Below, piece after piece: positions 37,606 to 46,781 of a stretch of DNA of 64,000 nt. The stretch is from Microbulbifer sp. YPW1 (GTDB lineage Bacteria > Pseudomonadota > Gammaproteobacteria > Pseudomonadales > Cellvibrionaceae), in NCBI RefSeq assembly GCF_013367775.1, contig NZ_CP055157.1, forward strand, positions 3,732,001 through 3,796,000. Reading direction: 5' to 3'. Under the pieces are notes generated by a model. It saw nothing but the letters and a program-made list of their open reading frames with translations. It had not been told where the DNA came from and made no database searches. A program made the position numbers and the translations under genes. Numbering within the stretch: the first letter of the stretch is position 1; each line of letters begins with the position of its first letter.

Positions 37606-38589
37606 TCAGCCGATGCCGTGGGCGAACGGATCTTCAGGGTCCAGGATAATACGGCATTCGGCACTGATATAAGCGCTGCCGGTTATGGTGGGAATCACTT
37701 CTATCCTGCCATCCCGAGAAGCGGGTAGTGCTTTAACCCTGCCTTCAAAAACACTGCCAATGACGCTCTCCTGACGCCACACGTCACCTTCCTGGATGAT
37801 CCCGTCCGCATACAAACAAGCCAGTTTTGCACTGGTCCCGGTGCCGCAGGGTGAGCGGTCATACGCGTTACCGGGGCACAGCACAAAATTCTTGCTGTCC
37901 GCTTTCGCGGGATCAGACGGCGGCGCGAACAGTTCGATGTGATCGATCTCGCCACCGTCTTCACCGAGGATTTGGTTTTCTGCCAATGCGACTCGCACAC
38001 GATGGCAATAGTCTGAGAGCTGGTCTGTATTGTCTACATCGACACGCAGGCCGTGTTCGCCAATCAGAAAGAACCAGTTTCCTCCCCAGGCGATATCCCC
38101 AGTGACCGTTCCCAAACCCTCTACATCGAGAGAGACAGATTTCCGATAACGATAACTGGCAACGTTATCCAGGCTCACCCGGTGGTTGTTGTGCAGGACA
38201 AACGATACTTTACCGACCGGAGTTTCCAGCTGGTGTTCACCCGGTGCGATCAATCCCTTGCGGGCAAGGGTGACAGCCAGGCCGATGGTGCCGTGGCCGC
38301 ACATACCGAGATAGCCGACATTGTTGAAAAAGATAACCCCGGCAGTGCACTCCGGGTCCTGAGGTTGGCAAAGCAGGGCACCGACCAACACATCGGATCC
38401 GCGAGGTTCGCGGATTAGTGCAGCACGCAGGTGATCGAAGTGCTCGCGAAACTGCACCAGTCGTTCAGCCATGCTTCCGTCACCCAGGTCGGGACCGCCG
38501 TCCACGATGACGCGAGTGGGCTCCCCGCCGGTATGGGAGTCTACGACTTCGATACTGTGATTTACGGTTTGATTCTTGTCACCGAACAC
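37606..38589 (-). CDS. 4-hydroxyproline 2-epimerase (proline racemase family)
   Basis: A GTG at 38589 is chosen as start: GGAGAG precedes it by six bases and the family N-terminus ([18 protein letters not shown]) follows; the open frame further upstream overlaps the previous gene. The 327-residue product has both catalytic cysteines, in [11 protein letters not shown] (near 92) and [13 protein letters not shown] (near 247), and the GTGTSA triad typical of epimerases on hydroxyproline. It converts trans-4-hydroxy-L-proline to cis-4-hydroxy-D-proline in the cytoplasm. It is the third gene of the deaminase-dehydrogenase-epimerase operon. Unlike the dehydratase paralogue, its C-terminus is intact. 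Confidence 0.93.
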   Translation of the reverse strand: MFGDKNQTVNHSIEVVDSHTGGEPTRVIVDGGPDLGDGSMAERLVQFREHFDHLRAALIREPRGSDVLVGALLCQPQDPECTAGVIFFNNVGYLGMCGHGTIGLAVTLARKGLIAPGEHQLETPVGKVSFVLHNNHRVSLDNVASYRYRKSVSLDVEGLGTVTGDIAWGGNWFFLIGEHGLRVDVDNTDQLSDYCHRVRVALAENQILGEDGGEIDHIELFAPPSDPAKADSKNFVLCPGNAYDRSPCGTGTSAKLACLYADGIIQEGDVWRQESVIGSVFEGRVKALPASRDGRIEVIPTITGSAYISAECRIILDPEDPFAHGIG

Positions 38590-38644
38590 GATAACTCTCC
38601 GGATTATTCTTATTGTCGCCGTTAGCTGAATGGATTCAAAGTGG

Positions 38645-40219
38645 TCAAAGTGGCGCTTTGGTCCATTCACCGTCCACCAGGCGCCAGGCTCCTGTCGGAT
38701 TCTCATCCTGCAGTGCTGGGGGCAGTCGATGGGCACGCACGTTGTCATAGCAATCGAGCTTGCTAAAACGGGTCAGCGAGGCCGGGATTCCTACCGCGGT
38801 AAAGCCGGGATGCCCGGATGCAGGGAAGGGACCACCGTGATTCATCGCCGGGGAGACCGCGACACCCGTGGGCATCTTGTCATTCAGCAGCCGGCCAACC
38901 TTGTTCCGCATTACCGGTTCGATCTGATTGTAATCGGAATCGTCGCTGTCATCCCGCGCAGAGTAGATACAGCCGGTGAGGTTGCCTTCGAGGGCGCCGA
39001 GAATCTGGCGGGTCTCGTCAATACTATCGCTCTCTACGATCAGCGCGGTATTGCCAAATGCTTCAGTCTGGCAGCGCTCTGGCTGCTGGAGAAACGCCTG
39101 ACCGGTAACGCGCAATAGCGTATTTGGCCGTGAGACTCGGGTTGGATCTGCAGTGGTGTTGTCTGTGAGGCATGTTGCCCCGGCGGTTTGCAATTCTTCT
39201 ACGGCGCGGCTCAGGTTGGTTTCGACACCGGCGCTCAGCAGGGTGCCTACCGGGCTGCTGTTGAATCGTTCCACGCAGAGATTCACAAACTGCTCCGCGT
39301 CCTTCCCCGAAGGCAGGATGACCAGACCGGGATTGGTGCAGAATTGCCCGGTTCCCATTAAGCAGCTACTGGTGAATTCTTCGGCGAGCTCATTGCCGCG
39401 CTCGCGCAGTGCTCCCGGCAGAACAACCACCGGGTTGATGCTGGAAAGCTCGAGATAAATAGGGGTGCCCACCGCATCCGCAACCTGTTTCAGCGCGAGG
39501 CCAGCGGCGCGGGACCCGGTAAATGCGGCTGCCCCGGTGCGGCTATCGCCGACCATTTTTAAACCGTCCGCGCGGCTGGTCGCGTACAGCATCTGTACGG
39601 TAGCCAGGGGAAGTCCGGTTTCTTTGATTGCCTGCAGCGCCAGTTTTGCCAGCATCAGGCAGGTACCGGGATGTGCCGAGTGCGCCTTGGCGATCACCGG
39701 ATTGCCAGCGGCTACTGCTGCGGCAAAATCACCACCGGCCAGGCCATTGAATGCCAGGGGGAAATTGTTCGGGCCAAAAACGATAACCGGTCCTATGGGG
39801 CCGTGCAGGCTGCGGATATTTGCCGCGGTATCGATCGTGGCCCGCGCCCATGAGCCGTCTGCGGCAGCGCTTGCCGCCTGACGCAGTTGGTTGGTGGTGC
39901 GTGGCAGCTCTACCTCAAGCAGGCGTGGTTTTACCGGCAAGCCGGTTTCCTCGTGTGCCCGAGCGCAAATGGACTCTGCTTCGGCTTCAATAAGCTCGGC
40001 AAATCGCTCGAGGAATCGGGCCCTTGCCTGTGCCGGGAGGGATTTCAACTCTTGTGCGGCTTGCTCCGCAGCGTCCAGTGCAGCGTCGCAATCCGACCAG
40101 CTGGACACGGGATACTGGTGTTCTATTGGAGCGCGGGTAGACGGGTTGGCGGGCTGAAAGCGGCCGGATTCGGCCGCTTGACGCCACTCGCCCGCTATCA
40201 GAACGGGGGCTGAGTACAT
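38645..40219 (-). CDS. 2-oxoglutarate semialdehyde dehydrogenase (2,5-dioxovalerate dehydrogenase)
   Basis: The ATG at 40219 follows GGAG by eight bases; a GTG six codons upstream is the alternative. The 524-residue product is an aldehyde dehydrogenase: cofactor region [17 protein letters not shown], catalytic Glu in YLELSSINP and nucleophile Cys in [10 protein letters not shown] (near 293). The FGPNNFP form and the [10 protein letters not shown] end match the KGSADH type of hydroxyproline and sugar-acid pathways. It oxidises 2-oxoglutarate semialdehyde to 2-oxoglutarate, the last step of 4-hydroxyproline use. It lies 23 bases after the deaminase gene. Confidence 0.93.
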   Translation of the reverse strand: MYSAPVLIAGEWRQAAESGRFQPANPSTRAPIEHQYPVSSWSDCDAALDAAEQAAQELKSLPAQARARFLERFAELIEAEAESICARAHEETGLPVKPRLLEVELPRTTNQLRQAASAAADGSWARATIDTAANIRSLHGPIGPVIVFGPNNFPLAFNGLAGGDFAAAVAAGNPVIAKAHSAHPGTCLMLAKLALQAIKETGLPLATVQMLYATSRADGLKMVGDSRTGAAAFTGSRAAGLALKQVADAVGTPIYLELSSINPVVVLPGALRERGNELAEEFTSSCLMGTGQFCTNPGLVILPSGKDAEQFVNLCVERFNSSPVGTLLSAGVETNLSRAVEELQTAGATCLTDNTTADPTRVSRPNTLLRVTGQAFLQQPERCQTEAFGNTALIVESDSIDETRQILGALEGNLTGCIYSARDDSDDSDYNQIEPVMRNKVGRLLNDKMPTGVAVSPAMNHGGPFPASGHPGFTAVGIPASLTRFSKLDCYDNVRAHRLPPALQDENPTGAWRLVDGEWTKAPL

Positions 40220-40242
40220 CGCAAATTCTCCACTCACTGGTC

Positions 40243-41142
40243 TTACTGAATGTTCGGACGGGTGGCGATTGCGGTGCGAATTATCTTCAGCACTTGTTCG
40301 CGCTCTTCACCGGCCAGGTTCAGGCGTGGATTGCGGCAGAGTTCGCTACCGTAGCCGCATTCCTGCACTGCCAGCTTGATGTATTGCACCAGCTTGGGTT
40401 TGGTATCGAGGTGCAGCAGTGGGGTGTACCAGCGATACACTTTGCGTGCTTCCTCAAAGTTGCCGCTGGTGGCCAGGTCCCACATCAGGCGATTCTCCCG
40501 TGGAAACGCATTGACCAGTCCCGAAATCCATCCGTGGGCACCGAGCGCGATACTCTCAAGGGCCAGGTCGTCAACGCCGCAGAAGAGTACAAAATCATCG
40601 CTCACGAGATTGGCGATATCGGTGAGGCGGCGCGGGTCATCGGATGCCTCTTTTACCGCAACAATATTGGGCACCTGTGCGAGGTCGGCTACCGCTTCCG
40701 CCGATACGTCCACGCCGTAACAGGCGGGGTTGTTGTACACCATCACCGGCAAGTCCGTGGCCGCAGCGACGCCGCGGATATGGGTCACGATTTCCGTGGC
40801 GTCCGCCTTGTAGGACATGGGTGGCAGAACCATCAGGCCGTCTACACCCGCCCGCTGTGCGGCGCGAGCGAATTCCTTTGCCTGGGTGGTGGTGTACTCG
40901 GATACCCCGGTCAGTACCGGCACGCGGCCGTTGACATGCTTGACCGTGGCCGACAGCACTTCCGCCTTTTCCTCCTGGCTCAGGGAGCAGTTTTCTCCCA
41001 CGGTGCCAAGCATGACCAATCCATTAATACCCGCTTCAAGCATCACTTCCAGGTGGGCCAGGGTTGCCGGAATATTCACCGTTTCATCGGCGTTGAACTG
41101 AGTGGTGGCTGCCGGGAATACGCCGCTCCAATTAATCTGCAT
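40243..41142 (-). CDS. DapA-family delta1-pyrroline-4-hydroxy-2-carboxylate deaminase
   Basis: 299 residues, the dihydrodipicolinate synthase fold. Tyr in VMVYNNPACYG and the Schiff-base Lys in IVAVKEASDD (near 164) are visible. The GTVGENCSL segment replaces the usual GTTGE. Between an epimerase, a semialdehyde dehydrogenase and a DadA-like oxidase, the role is that of LhpC: deaminating and opening pyrroline-4-hydroxy-2-carboxylate to 2-oxoglutarate semialdehyde. GAGGA lies seven bases before the ATG. First gene of the minus-strand operon; a TTGNRYRCAA site lies about 95 bases upstream. Confidence 0.9.
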   Translation of the reverse strand: MQINWSGVFPAATTQFNADETVNIPATLAHLEVMLEAGINGLVMLGTVGENCSLSQEEKAEVLSATVKHVNGRVPVLTGVSEYTTTQAKEFARAAQRAGVDGLMVLPPMSYKADATEIVTHIRGVAAATDLPVMVYNNPACYGVDVSAEAVADLAQVPNIVAVKEASDDPRRLTDIANLVSDDFVLFCGVDDLALESIALGAHGWISGLVNAFPRENRLMWDLATSGNFEEARKVYRWYTPLLHLDTKPKLVQYIKLAVQECGYGSELCRNPRLNLAGEEREQVLKIIRTAIATRPNIQ

Positions 41143-41235
41143 GGGACTTCCTCATCATGGTTACTGCATGTTTGTTGTGCGAATGGGGTGGGATTGCGCT
41201 GGCGGTGGTAAAAAGCGCTTTGCCCGTATGTGTTT

Positions 41236-41245
41236 TTGTGTACAA
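41236..41245. promoter_or_regulatory. Putative operator TTGNRYRCAA, divergent deaminase/prolidase promoter
   Basis: TTGTGTACAA followed by taaataaag. It sits in the 227-base region between the divergent deaminase operon and the prolidase gene, where one site could control both. It matches the general yGTM-KACr form of FadR-type operators (known of the family). Confidence 0.65.
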
Positions 41246-41369
41246 TAAATAAAGTTTTCGATGGCTGTCAACCGATAAATATCTCGCGAGCCACATTTCG
41301 CAGGCCTCGAGCACCAGGTAACAGCCTCCTTTATAGAATTGATACGCATTCGTACCGGAGAGATCGCAG

Positions 41370-42755
41370 ATGACTACATTGGCCGCTTTGTACCCAGCGC
41401 ATATAGATACACTCATCCACCGTCACACAAAGGCAATGGAGGCGGCAGGGTACTCTCGGGTGGTTATTCATTCGGGAGGTTCGCTGGTCCCGTTTCTCGA
41501 CGACAACCATTACCCGTTCAAGGTCAATCCGCATTTCAAACACTGGCTGCCGCTGTTGGCACATCCGCATTGCGCAATCGATTACCGGATCGGTAGCAAG
41601 CCGCGTCTGATTTACTTCCAGCCCGAGGACTACTGGCACAAGCCACCGTCTGACCCGGCGGGCTATTGGGCGGACTTCTTTGATATCGAGCTGGTGACGG
41701 CCGTGGAGGATGTGGCGGCGGCGCTCGAAGGAGATATGAGTCGCTGTGCATTTATCGGCGAAGATGCGTCCTGCATGTCTGGATTGGCAAAGTCCCAGGT
41801 GAATCCCCGTGCACTTGTCGATGAGCTGCACTACTACCGGGCCTACAAAACCGCTTATGAAGCGGAGTGCCTGCGCCGCGCCAATCGCATCAGCGCAGCC
41901 GGGCATATGGCGGCGGGGGATGCGTTTATGGCGGGTGGTACCGAGCTGGAAATCCACCACGCCTATTTGCGAGGCGCCGGGGTGCTGGAAGTCGAGTTGC
42001 CCTATACCAACATTGTTGCCATGAATGGCCACAGCTCGGTGTTACATTATCACGGTGCTGACAGGGACAAGATGGCGGCAAGCGACATACACTCCCTTGT
42101 GATTGATGCGGGTGCAGATTACGCAGGCTATGCCAGTGATATAACCCGTAGCTATGCGTTTCGCGATGGCGAGTACGCTGTGCTTTTACAGGCAGTGGAC
42201 CAGGCGCAGCAGGCACTGGTTGGCGAGGTAAAGCTCGGTGAAAGTTTTGCCGATCTGCACTGGCGCGCGCATTTCAAAATTGCCGAAATCCTGCAGCGAT
42301 TCAACTTCGTCGCCATGGATCCGGAAGACATGGTGGCCGAGGGGATTACCAACGTATTTTTCCCCTGTGGCCTGGGGCACTTTATCGGGCTGCAGGTACA
42401 CGATGTCGGCGGCTACCAGATGGCGCCGAGAATGCGGGCCAGCCTGCGCGACCCGCGCGCACCTTATTTGCGTTTGGCGCGCACCATCGAGGCTGGCCAG
42501 GCCCTGACCATCGAACCGGGTATCTACTTCATGGAAATGCTGCTTGGCGAGCTGGCACACAACAAACACAGCCGTAAAGTGAATTGGGCAAAGATCGACG
42601 AATTCCGCAAATATGGTGGTGTCAGGGTAGAAGACTGCCTGTTTATCCACGAGGACCGCGTAGAAAACCAGAGCCGGGATGCGTTCAAGGCACTGGCGAA
42701 GGAGAGGGCGGTTGACCTTCTGCATGTTGATGCAGATAGCAATGCAGTGGTGTGA
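41370..42755 (+). CDS. pepQ: Xaa-Pro dipeptidase (M24B)
   Basis: 461 residues from the ATG at 41370, preceded by GGAGAG. Bacterial prolidase of the PepQ type: N-terminal domain to about 165, then the pita-bread fold with ligands in DAGADYAGYASDITRSY (two Asp), GLGHFIGLQVHD (His), TIEPGIYF (Glu) and VRVEDCLFI (Glu). It splits X-Pro and likely X-Hyp dipeptides in the cytoplasm. Divergent from the hydroxyproline operon and followed by the D-hydroxyproline oxidase, it supplies proline and hydroxyproline from collagen dipeptides. Confidence 0.94.
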   Translation: MTTLAALYPAHIDTLIHRHTKAMEAAGYSRVVIHSGGSLVPFLDDNHYPFKVNPHFKHWLPLLAHPHCAIDYRIGSKPRLIYFQPEDYWHKPPSDPAGYWADFFDIELVTAVEDVAAALEGDMSRCAFIGEDASCMSGLAKSQVNPRALVDELHYYRAYKTAYEAECLRRANRISAAGHMAAGDAFMAGGTELEIHHAYLRGAGVLEVELPYTNIVAMNGHSSVLHYHGADRDKMAASDIHSLVIDAGADYAGYASDITRSYAFRDGEYAVLLQAVDQAQQALVGEVKLGESFADLHWRAHFKIAEILQRFNFVAMDPEDMVAEGITNVFFPCGLGHFIGLQVHDVGGYQMAPRMRASLRDPRAPYLRLARTIEAGQALTIEPGIYFMEMLLGELAHNKHSRKVNWAKIDEFRKYGGVRVEDCLFIHEDRVENQSRDAFKALAKERAVDLLHVDADSNAVV

Positions 42756-42808
42756 TTGAGCTGGATCACTAGTACAACAACGCGCTCAAATGGCTGGATA
42801 AAAGAATA

Positions 42809-44074
42809 GTGACCAGAGTGAAAGACAGTAACGCAGAACATGAAGTTGTTGTGATCGGAGGCGGCATTGTCGGTGCGGCCATTGCCGAGCAGTTGCAGAG
42901 CCGCGGACACCAGGTGTTGCTGGTGGATCGCGACACGCCCGGAAATGGTTGCTCCTATGGCAATGCGGGACATTTTGCGACAGATGTCGTGTTGCCCCTG
43001 GCTAACATGCAGACCATCCTAGCTCTCCCTAAAATGCTTGCAGATCCCCTGGGGCCTCTGTCCATTCGGTGGCAGTATCTGCCGAAGATGTTGCCCTGGT
43101 TAATGCGGTTTGCGCTGGCCGCGCTTCCCGGTAATGTGCGTCGCTCCTGCGACAATCTGCGCGCGCTGAACAGCCGGTCTATTGATAGTTACGACCGATT
43201 GTTGACGCGTCTCGAGCTACAGGATCTGATGACCAGGAAGGGCGCGCTCACCATTTATGAGTCCCGGCACTCAGCAAAGAAGAACCGGGCAACCGTCGAG
43301 CGACTCAGGGGATTCGGTGTGGAAATCGAGTCTCTGGATCGCGCAGAGATACGGGATCTGGAACCGGCACTCGGTGAAAATATTGCGGGTGGGCTCTTCT
43401 TTCCGAAAACCGCGCATACCGTCAATCCTTTCCGGCTGGTGCAGTCACTGGTTTCCCGCTTCTGCGCTCAGGGTGGCGTTTTCCTGCAACAGAATGTGAG
43501 CGGTGTGCAGACTCTGCCGAATGGTACGACACGAGTCGCACTGGCCGATGGCAGTGCGCTGCGTGCACAAAAAGTCATTCTCGCTGCTGGGGCTTGGTCC
43601 CGCCCCCTGGCCAGGCAGCTGGGCTTTTCTGTGCCTCTGGACACCGAGCGCGGCTATCACCTGATGCTGCCAGAGCCAGGTTGTACTCTGTCCCGGCCGA
43701 TGGTGTCCTTCGAGCGCTCGTTTGTGATGACGCCGATGGAGGAGGGGGTGCGTCTGGCTGGTACGGTGGAGTTGGCGGGATTAGAGGCCCCGGCCGACAA
43801 TCGACGGGCGGATATCCTGTTCCAGCATGCACAATCAATTTTGCCTGGCCTGCAAAGTCAGGGGGCGCAGCGCTGGATGGGATTCCGGCCATCGCTACCG
43901 GATTCACTGCCGGTGATTGGTGCGTCCCCGAAAAACCCGAACCAGCTGTTTGCCTTCGGGCATCAGCACCTGGGGCTGACGCAAGCCGCGATTACTGCAG
44001 AGTTGCTTGCAGACCAGCTGGAAGGAAAGCGCCCGGAACTGGACCTCACGCCATTTTCCATTACACGCTTCTGA
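42809..44074 (+). CDS. FAD-dependent D-amino acid dehydrogenase, probable cis-4-hydroxy-D-proline dehydrogenase
   Basis: 421 residues from a GTG at 42809; a second GTG lies three codons on. DadA family: the FAD-binding Rossmann motif VVVIGGGIVGAAIAEQL, CSYGNAGHFA and a C-terminal PDSLPVIG ... FAFGHQHLGLTQ. The locus lacks any other oxidase between the epimerase and the deaminase, so it fills that step: oxidising cis-4-hydroxy-D-proline to pyrroline-4-hydroxy-2-carboxylate. It would be a single-subunit type rather than the multi-subunit LhpBEF type. It follows pepQ by about 50 bases and passes electrons probably to the quinone pool. Confidence 0.87.
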   Translation: MTRVKDSNAEHEVVVIGGGIVGAAIAEQLQSRGHQVLLVDRDTPGNGCSYGNAGHFATDVVLPLANMQTILALPKMLADPLGPLSIRWQYLPKMLPWLMRFALAALPGNVRRSCDNLRALNSRSIDSYDRLLTRLELQDLMTRKGALTIYESRHSAKKNRATVERLRGFGVEIESLDRAEIRDLEPALGENIAGGLFFPKTAHTVNPFRLVQSLVSRFCAQGGVFLQQNVSGVQTLPNGTTRVALADGSALRAQKVILAAGAWSRPLARQLGFSVPLDTERGYHLMLPEPGCTLSRPMVSFERSFVMTPMEEGVRLAGTVELAGLEAPADNRRADILFQHAQSILPGLQSQGAQRWMGFRPSLPDSLPVIGASPKNPNQLFAFGHQHLGLTQAAITAELLADQLEGKRPELDLTPFSITRF

Positions 44075-44080
44075 ACAGAA

Positions 44081-44112
44081 AATCCGGTGGAAGAGGTGTC
44101 CTCCACCGGATT
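44081..44112. terminator. Terminator-like hairpin between convergent genes
   Basis: An 11-bp perfect stem (aatccggtgga / tccaccggatt) with a ten-base loop, between the convergent oxidase and M24 peptidase genes. T runs are short, so its strength is uncertain. Confidence 0.65.
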
Positions 44113-44145
44113 ATCGTGATCTCGAACTAGCCCGACACTTTCCGA

Positions 44146-45237
44146 TCAAACCTCAATAAGTTCCTTACTGAAGTTATTGAGAATTTCGATGCCGTCATCG
44201 CCGATCAGTACGTCATCTTCAATGCGCACACCGCCCCAGCCTGGAATGTAGATGCCAGGTTCTACCGTCACCACAAATCCCGCTTCCATCAATGTATCTT
44301 CGCCCGCCGCGAGATAAGGTTTTTCATGGGTCTCAAGACCCAGTGCGTGACCAAGTCCCTCACCGGCGAAGCGGGCATATTCCGATTGCGACAGAAATTC
44401 ACTTACCGCTTGCGCGGGGTGCGAGCAGGGTTGCCCGGCTGAGAGGTGATCAAGGCCGATCTGCTGGGCTTCGCGTACCAGCGCATAGACCTTGCGCTGC
44501 TCCGGGTCGGCACTACCCATTACGATACTGCGGGTCATATCCGAGCGATAACCATCGATGACCGCGCCAAAATCGATGGTGATCAGGTCTCCACGTTCAA
44601 TTATCCTCTCGCTGGGCATACCGTGAGGACGTGAGCTGCGGGGCCCCGAGGCAAAAATGGTTGGGAAGGCGAGACCCTCTGATCCCTGCCTTAACAATGC
44701 ATACTCGAGTTCGATGGCCGCTTCCCGCTCGCTCATTCCGGGCTGCAGTATCGTGAGCAGCCGCTCAAGAGCCTGGTCACCTACTTGCGCGGCACGGCGC
44801 ATGGATTCGATTTCTACGTTTTCTTTGATACGGCGCAGCGGCTCGACCAGTCCGGAAACGGCAGTAGTGCGCTCGAGGGTTGGTGAGAGGGCGTCCGCGA
44901 TCAATTGCCAGGCACTGCAGGTAAAGTGATCCTGCTCGTACCCGAGCTTGTGTACGCCCCCTTTACCGGCGAGTCGACAGATGGTTTGGCCAAGTGACTC
45001 ACGCGCCCGATCGCGCACGATGACTTCGGTATCCGGGGTGCATTGCTCCGAGGCCTGTTCTCCGAACCGGTAATCGGTGATCAGGAATTGTTGCTCGCGC
45101 GTGATTAGCAGCAGGGCGACATTCTGTTCGTCGCTGGCAAAGCCGCTTAAATAGCGGATATTGGGCATGCTGGCTACAAGCAGGCCGTCCAGGCCGCGTT
45201 GGTGGATGGACTTTCTGGCGATATCTGTACGAGTCAT
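44146..45237 (-). CDS. M24 family aminopeptidase (Xaa-Pro peptidase)
   Basis: The ATG at 45237 overlaps the transporter stop (ATGA); further upstream frame is inside the transporter gene. The 363-residue product has a short creatinase-like N-domain and the M24 core: TIDFGAVIDGYRSDMTR (two Asp), GEGLGHALGLETHE (His), TVEPGIYIPGWGG (Glu) and VRIEDDVLI (Glu). This is the X-Pro aminopeptidase/dipeptidase type common in Firmicutes and many proteobacteria. Its coupling to a peptide importer suggests it cuts the imported X-Pro or X-Hyp peptides. It complements PepQ. Confidence 0.92.
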   Translation of the reverse strand: MTRTDIARKSIHQRGLDGLLVASMPNIRYLSGFASDEQNVALLLITREQQFLITDYRFGEQASEQCTPDTEVIVRDRARESLGQTICRLAGKGGVHKLGYEQDHFTCSAWQLIADALSPTLERTTAVSGLVEPLRRIKENVEIESMRRAAQVGDQALERLLTILQPGMSEREAAIELEYALLRQGSEGLAFPTIFASGPRSSRPHGMPSERIIERGDLITIDFGAVIDGYRSDMTRSIVMGSADPEQRKVYALVREAQQIGLDHLSAGQPCSHPAQAVSEFLSQSEYARFAGEGLGHALGLETHEKPYLAAGEDTLMEAGFVVTVEPGIYIPGWGGVRIEDDVLIGDDGIEILNNFSKELIEV

Positions 45238-46640
45238 GGGGTTTCTTCGCGTCTGTCTTGGTTTTGGCGTTGAATAGAAAACTGGCGGTGGTAGCAGAGC
45301 AGGCCGGCTGCGGTTATCGACGCAAGGACTGCAAAACATCCCCACATCAGGTCAGGTCTTCCCATGGTCTTGGCAAGGGTCCCGTAACCCCACCCGGACA
45401 TCAGTCCGGCGAGCAGAAAGCCCAGTGCCATGGATAGAAAGTAGTAGCCCATAAACAGCGCGGCTTGGGCGCTGGGCATGGACTCCGCGACATACTCCTG
45501 GCTTTTCGGTGATGCGAGCATTTCGCCGACGGAAAAGGCCACCACCGCGGTGACTACACCCAATCCACCCCAGATGGGACCAAAGCCAATCCATAGAAAG
45601 CTGGCGGCTACGGTAATGGTTCCCATGACCAGCACTCTGAGAGCGGGCAAGCTCTGGCACCAGGTGCTCACCGCGATCTGTAACAGGAGTATGCTGCCAA
45701 AGTTAAATGCGGTAATGAATTCCGGGCTCACTTGTGTGCCGTCTTCCGATGCAATCGCACCGGCGACATCGGGGCTGAAACTGGCTACGGTTTCGAGTAA
45801 GGGAGCAGTATCGACAAAGTCCCGTATATACAGGGGCAGTGTCAGAAATAGCTGGTTATAGCAGGCCCAGAAGCCGGCCATTATCAACAGGTAAATTACA
45901 AACGGCCGGTTTTTCATTACCCGGGCGATATCCGTCACGATCGAGACGGGATTTTTAGCGCTCGATCTGGGGGTAGTGGCTACCGGCTCCCTATAGGCAA
46001 GAAGTAATAGGAAATTGACCGCGATCCAGGCGGAGGCAAGAGTAAACACCCAGTCCCAGCTGATGGCCTTGATCACCCCGGCAATTAAAGGGCCCACAAA
46101 GCCCCCCACATTCACCATGGTATAGAAAATACCGAAGCCTATTCCCCGGTTCTGATCATCGGTGGTTCGGCTCACTGTCGCCACCACCAGAGGTTTGAAT
46201 ATTGCCGCACCGATGGCCACTAACAGCAGTACCGTAAAGAAGGCGCCGTAACTACTGACCTGGCCAAGCAGGTAGTAGCTCGGTGTCATGATGGCAAAGG
46301 CGATAAAGAACATCTTCCTGTACCCGTAGCGGTCCCCCAGCGCCCCGGTGAATACCGGTAACAGATACAGCAGGAATGGAATGATGCCCTGAATGGTGCC
46401 CCGCTGGATATCAGAAAACCCGAGCCCACCAGACTCTACGCCAGAGCTCATATACAGCGAGGAAAGGGTGAAGAAACCATACCAGGCGAGCCGCTCAAAA
46501 ATCTCCATGGCATTCGCCACGTAGAAACTGCGACCGAAACCAGCGCCTCGGCTGCGGCTATCCTCGAGTGTCTCCGACACCTTAGTTGCTGATGCTGTCG
46601 GTCTTGCGGTGTCTAACTGTACCAGTGTCGATTGGCCCAT
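45234..46640 (-). CDS. POT/PTR family proton-dependent di- and tripeptide transporter
   Basis: 468 residues, about 12 membrane helices. The POT signature ExxER is present as NAMEIFERLAWYGF near residue 43, and GDRYGYRK after helix 2 fits MFS. The family imports di- and tripeptides with protons at the inner membrane. AGGGGGC precedes the ATG. It is the first gene of a two-gene operon with the M24 peptidase, coupled by a four-base overlap. Its promoter region is shared with the divergent Oar-like receptor and holds three TTGNRYRCAA sites. Confidence 0.92.
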   Translation of the reverse strand: MGQSTLVQLDTARPTASATKVSETLEDSRSRGAGFGRSFYVANAMEIFERLAWYGFFTLSSLYMSSGVESGGLGFSDIQRGTIQGIIPFLLYLLPVFTGALGDRYGYRKMFFIAFAIMTPSYYLLGQVSSYGAFFTVLLLVAIGAAIFKPLVVATVSRTTDDQNRGIGFGIFYTMVNVGGFVGPLIAGVIKAISWDWVFTLASAWIAVNFLLLLAYREPVATTPRSSAKNPVSIVTDIARVMKNRPFVIYLLIMAGFWACYNQLFLTLPLYIRDFVDTAPLLETVASFSPDVAGAIASEDGTQVSPEFITAFNFGSILLLQIAVSTWCQSLPALRVLVMGTITVAASFLWIGFGPIWGGLGVVTAVVAFSVGEMLASPKSQEYVAESMPSAQAALFMGYYFLSMALGFLLAGLMSGWGYGTLAKTMGRPDLMWGCFAVLASITAAGLLCYHRQFSIQRQNQDRREETP

Positions 46641-46688
46641 GCTGGTGCCCCCTGTCTGTCGCTGACTCGTTATTCTCGTTTGTTGTCA

Positions 46689-46743
46689 TTGTACACAAGA
46701 TATGTTTAAGTTGATATTGCGTGCAAAAATATTTTGGGCGCAA
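46689..46743. promoter_or_regulatory. Three putative operators TTGNRYRCAA, transporter/receptor promoter
   Basis: TTGTACACAA at 46689-46698, TTGCGTGCAA at 46717-46726 and TTGGGCGCAA at 46734-46743, all in the 141-base divergent region between the peptide transporter and the Oar-like receptor. The three copies are the densest cluster of this element in the window. AT-rich flanks (taata, aaata) follow each site. Confidence 0.7.
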
Positions 46744-46781
46744 TAATAAATATCGAGAATAAACCGAGGGTTATAGAGACT

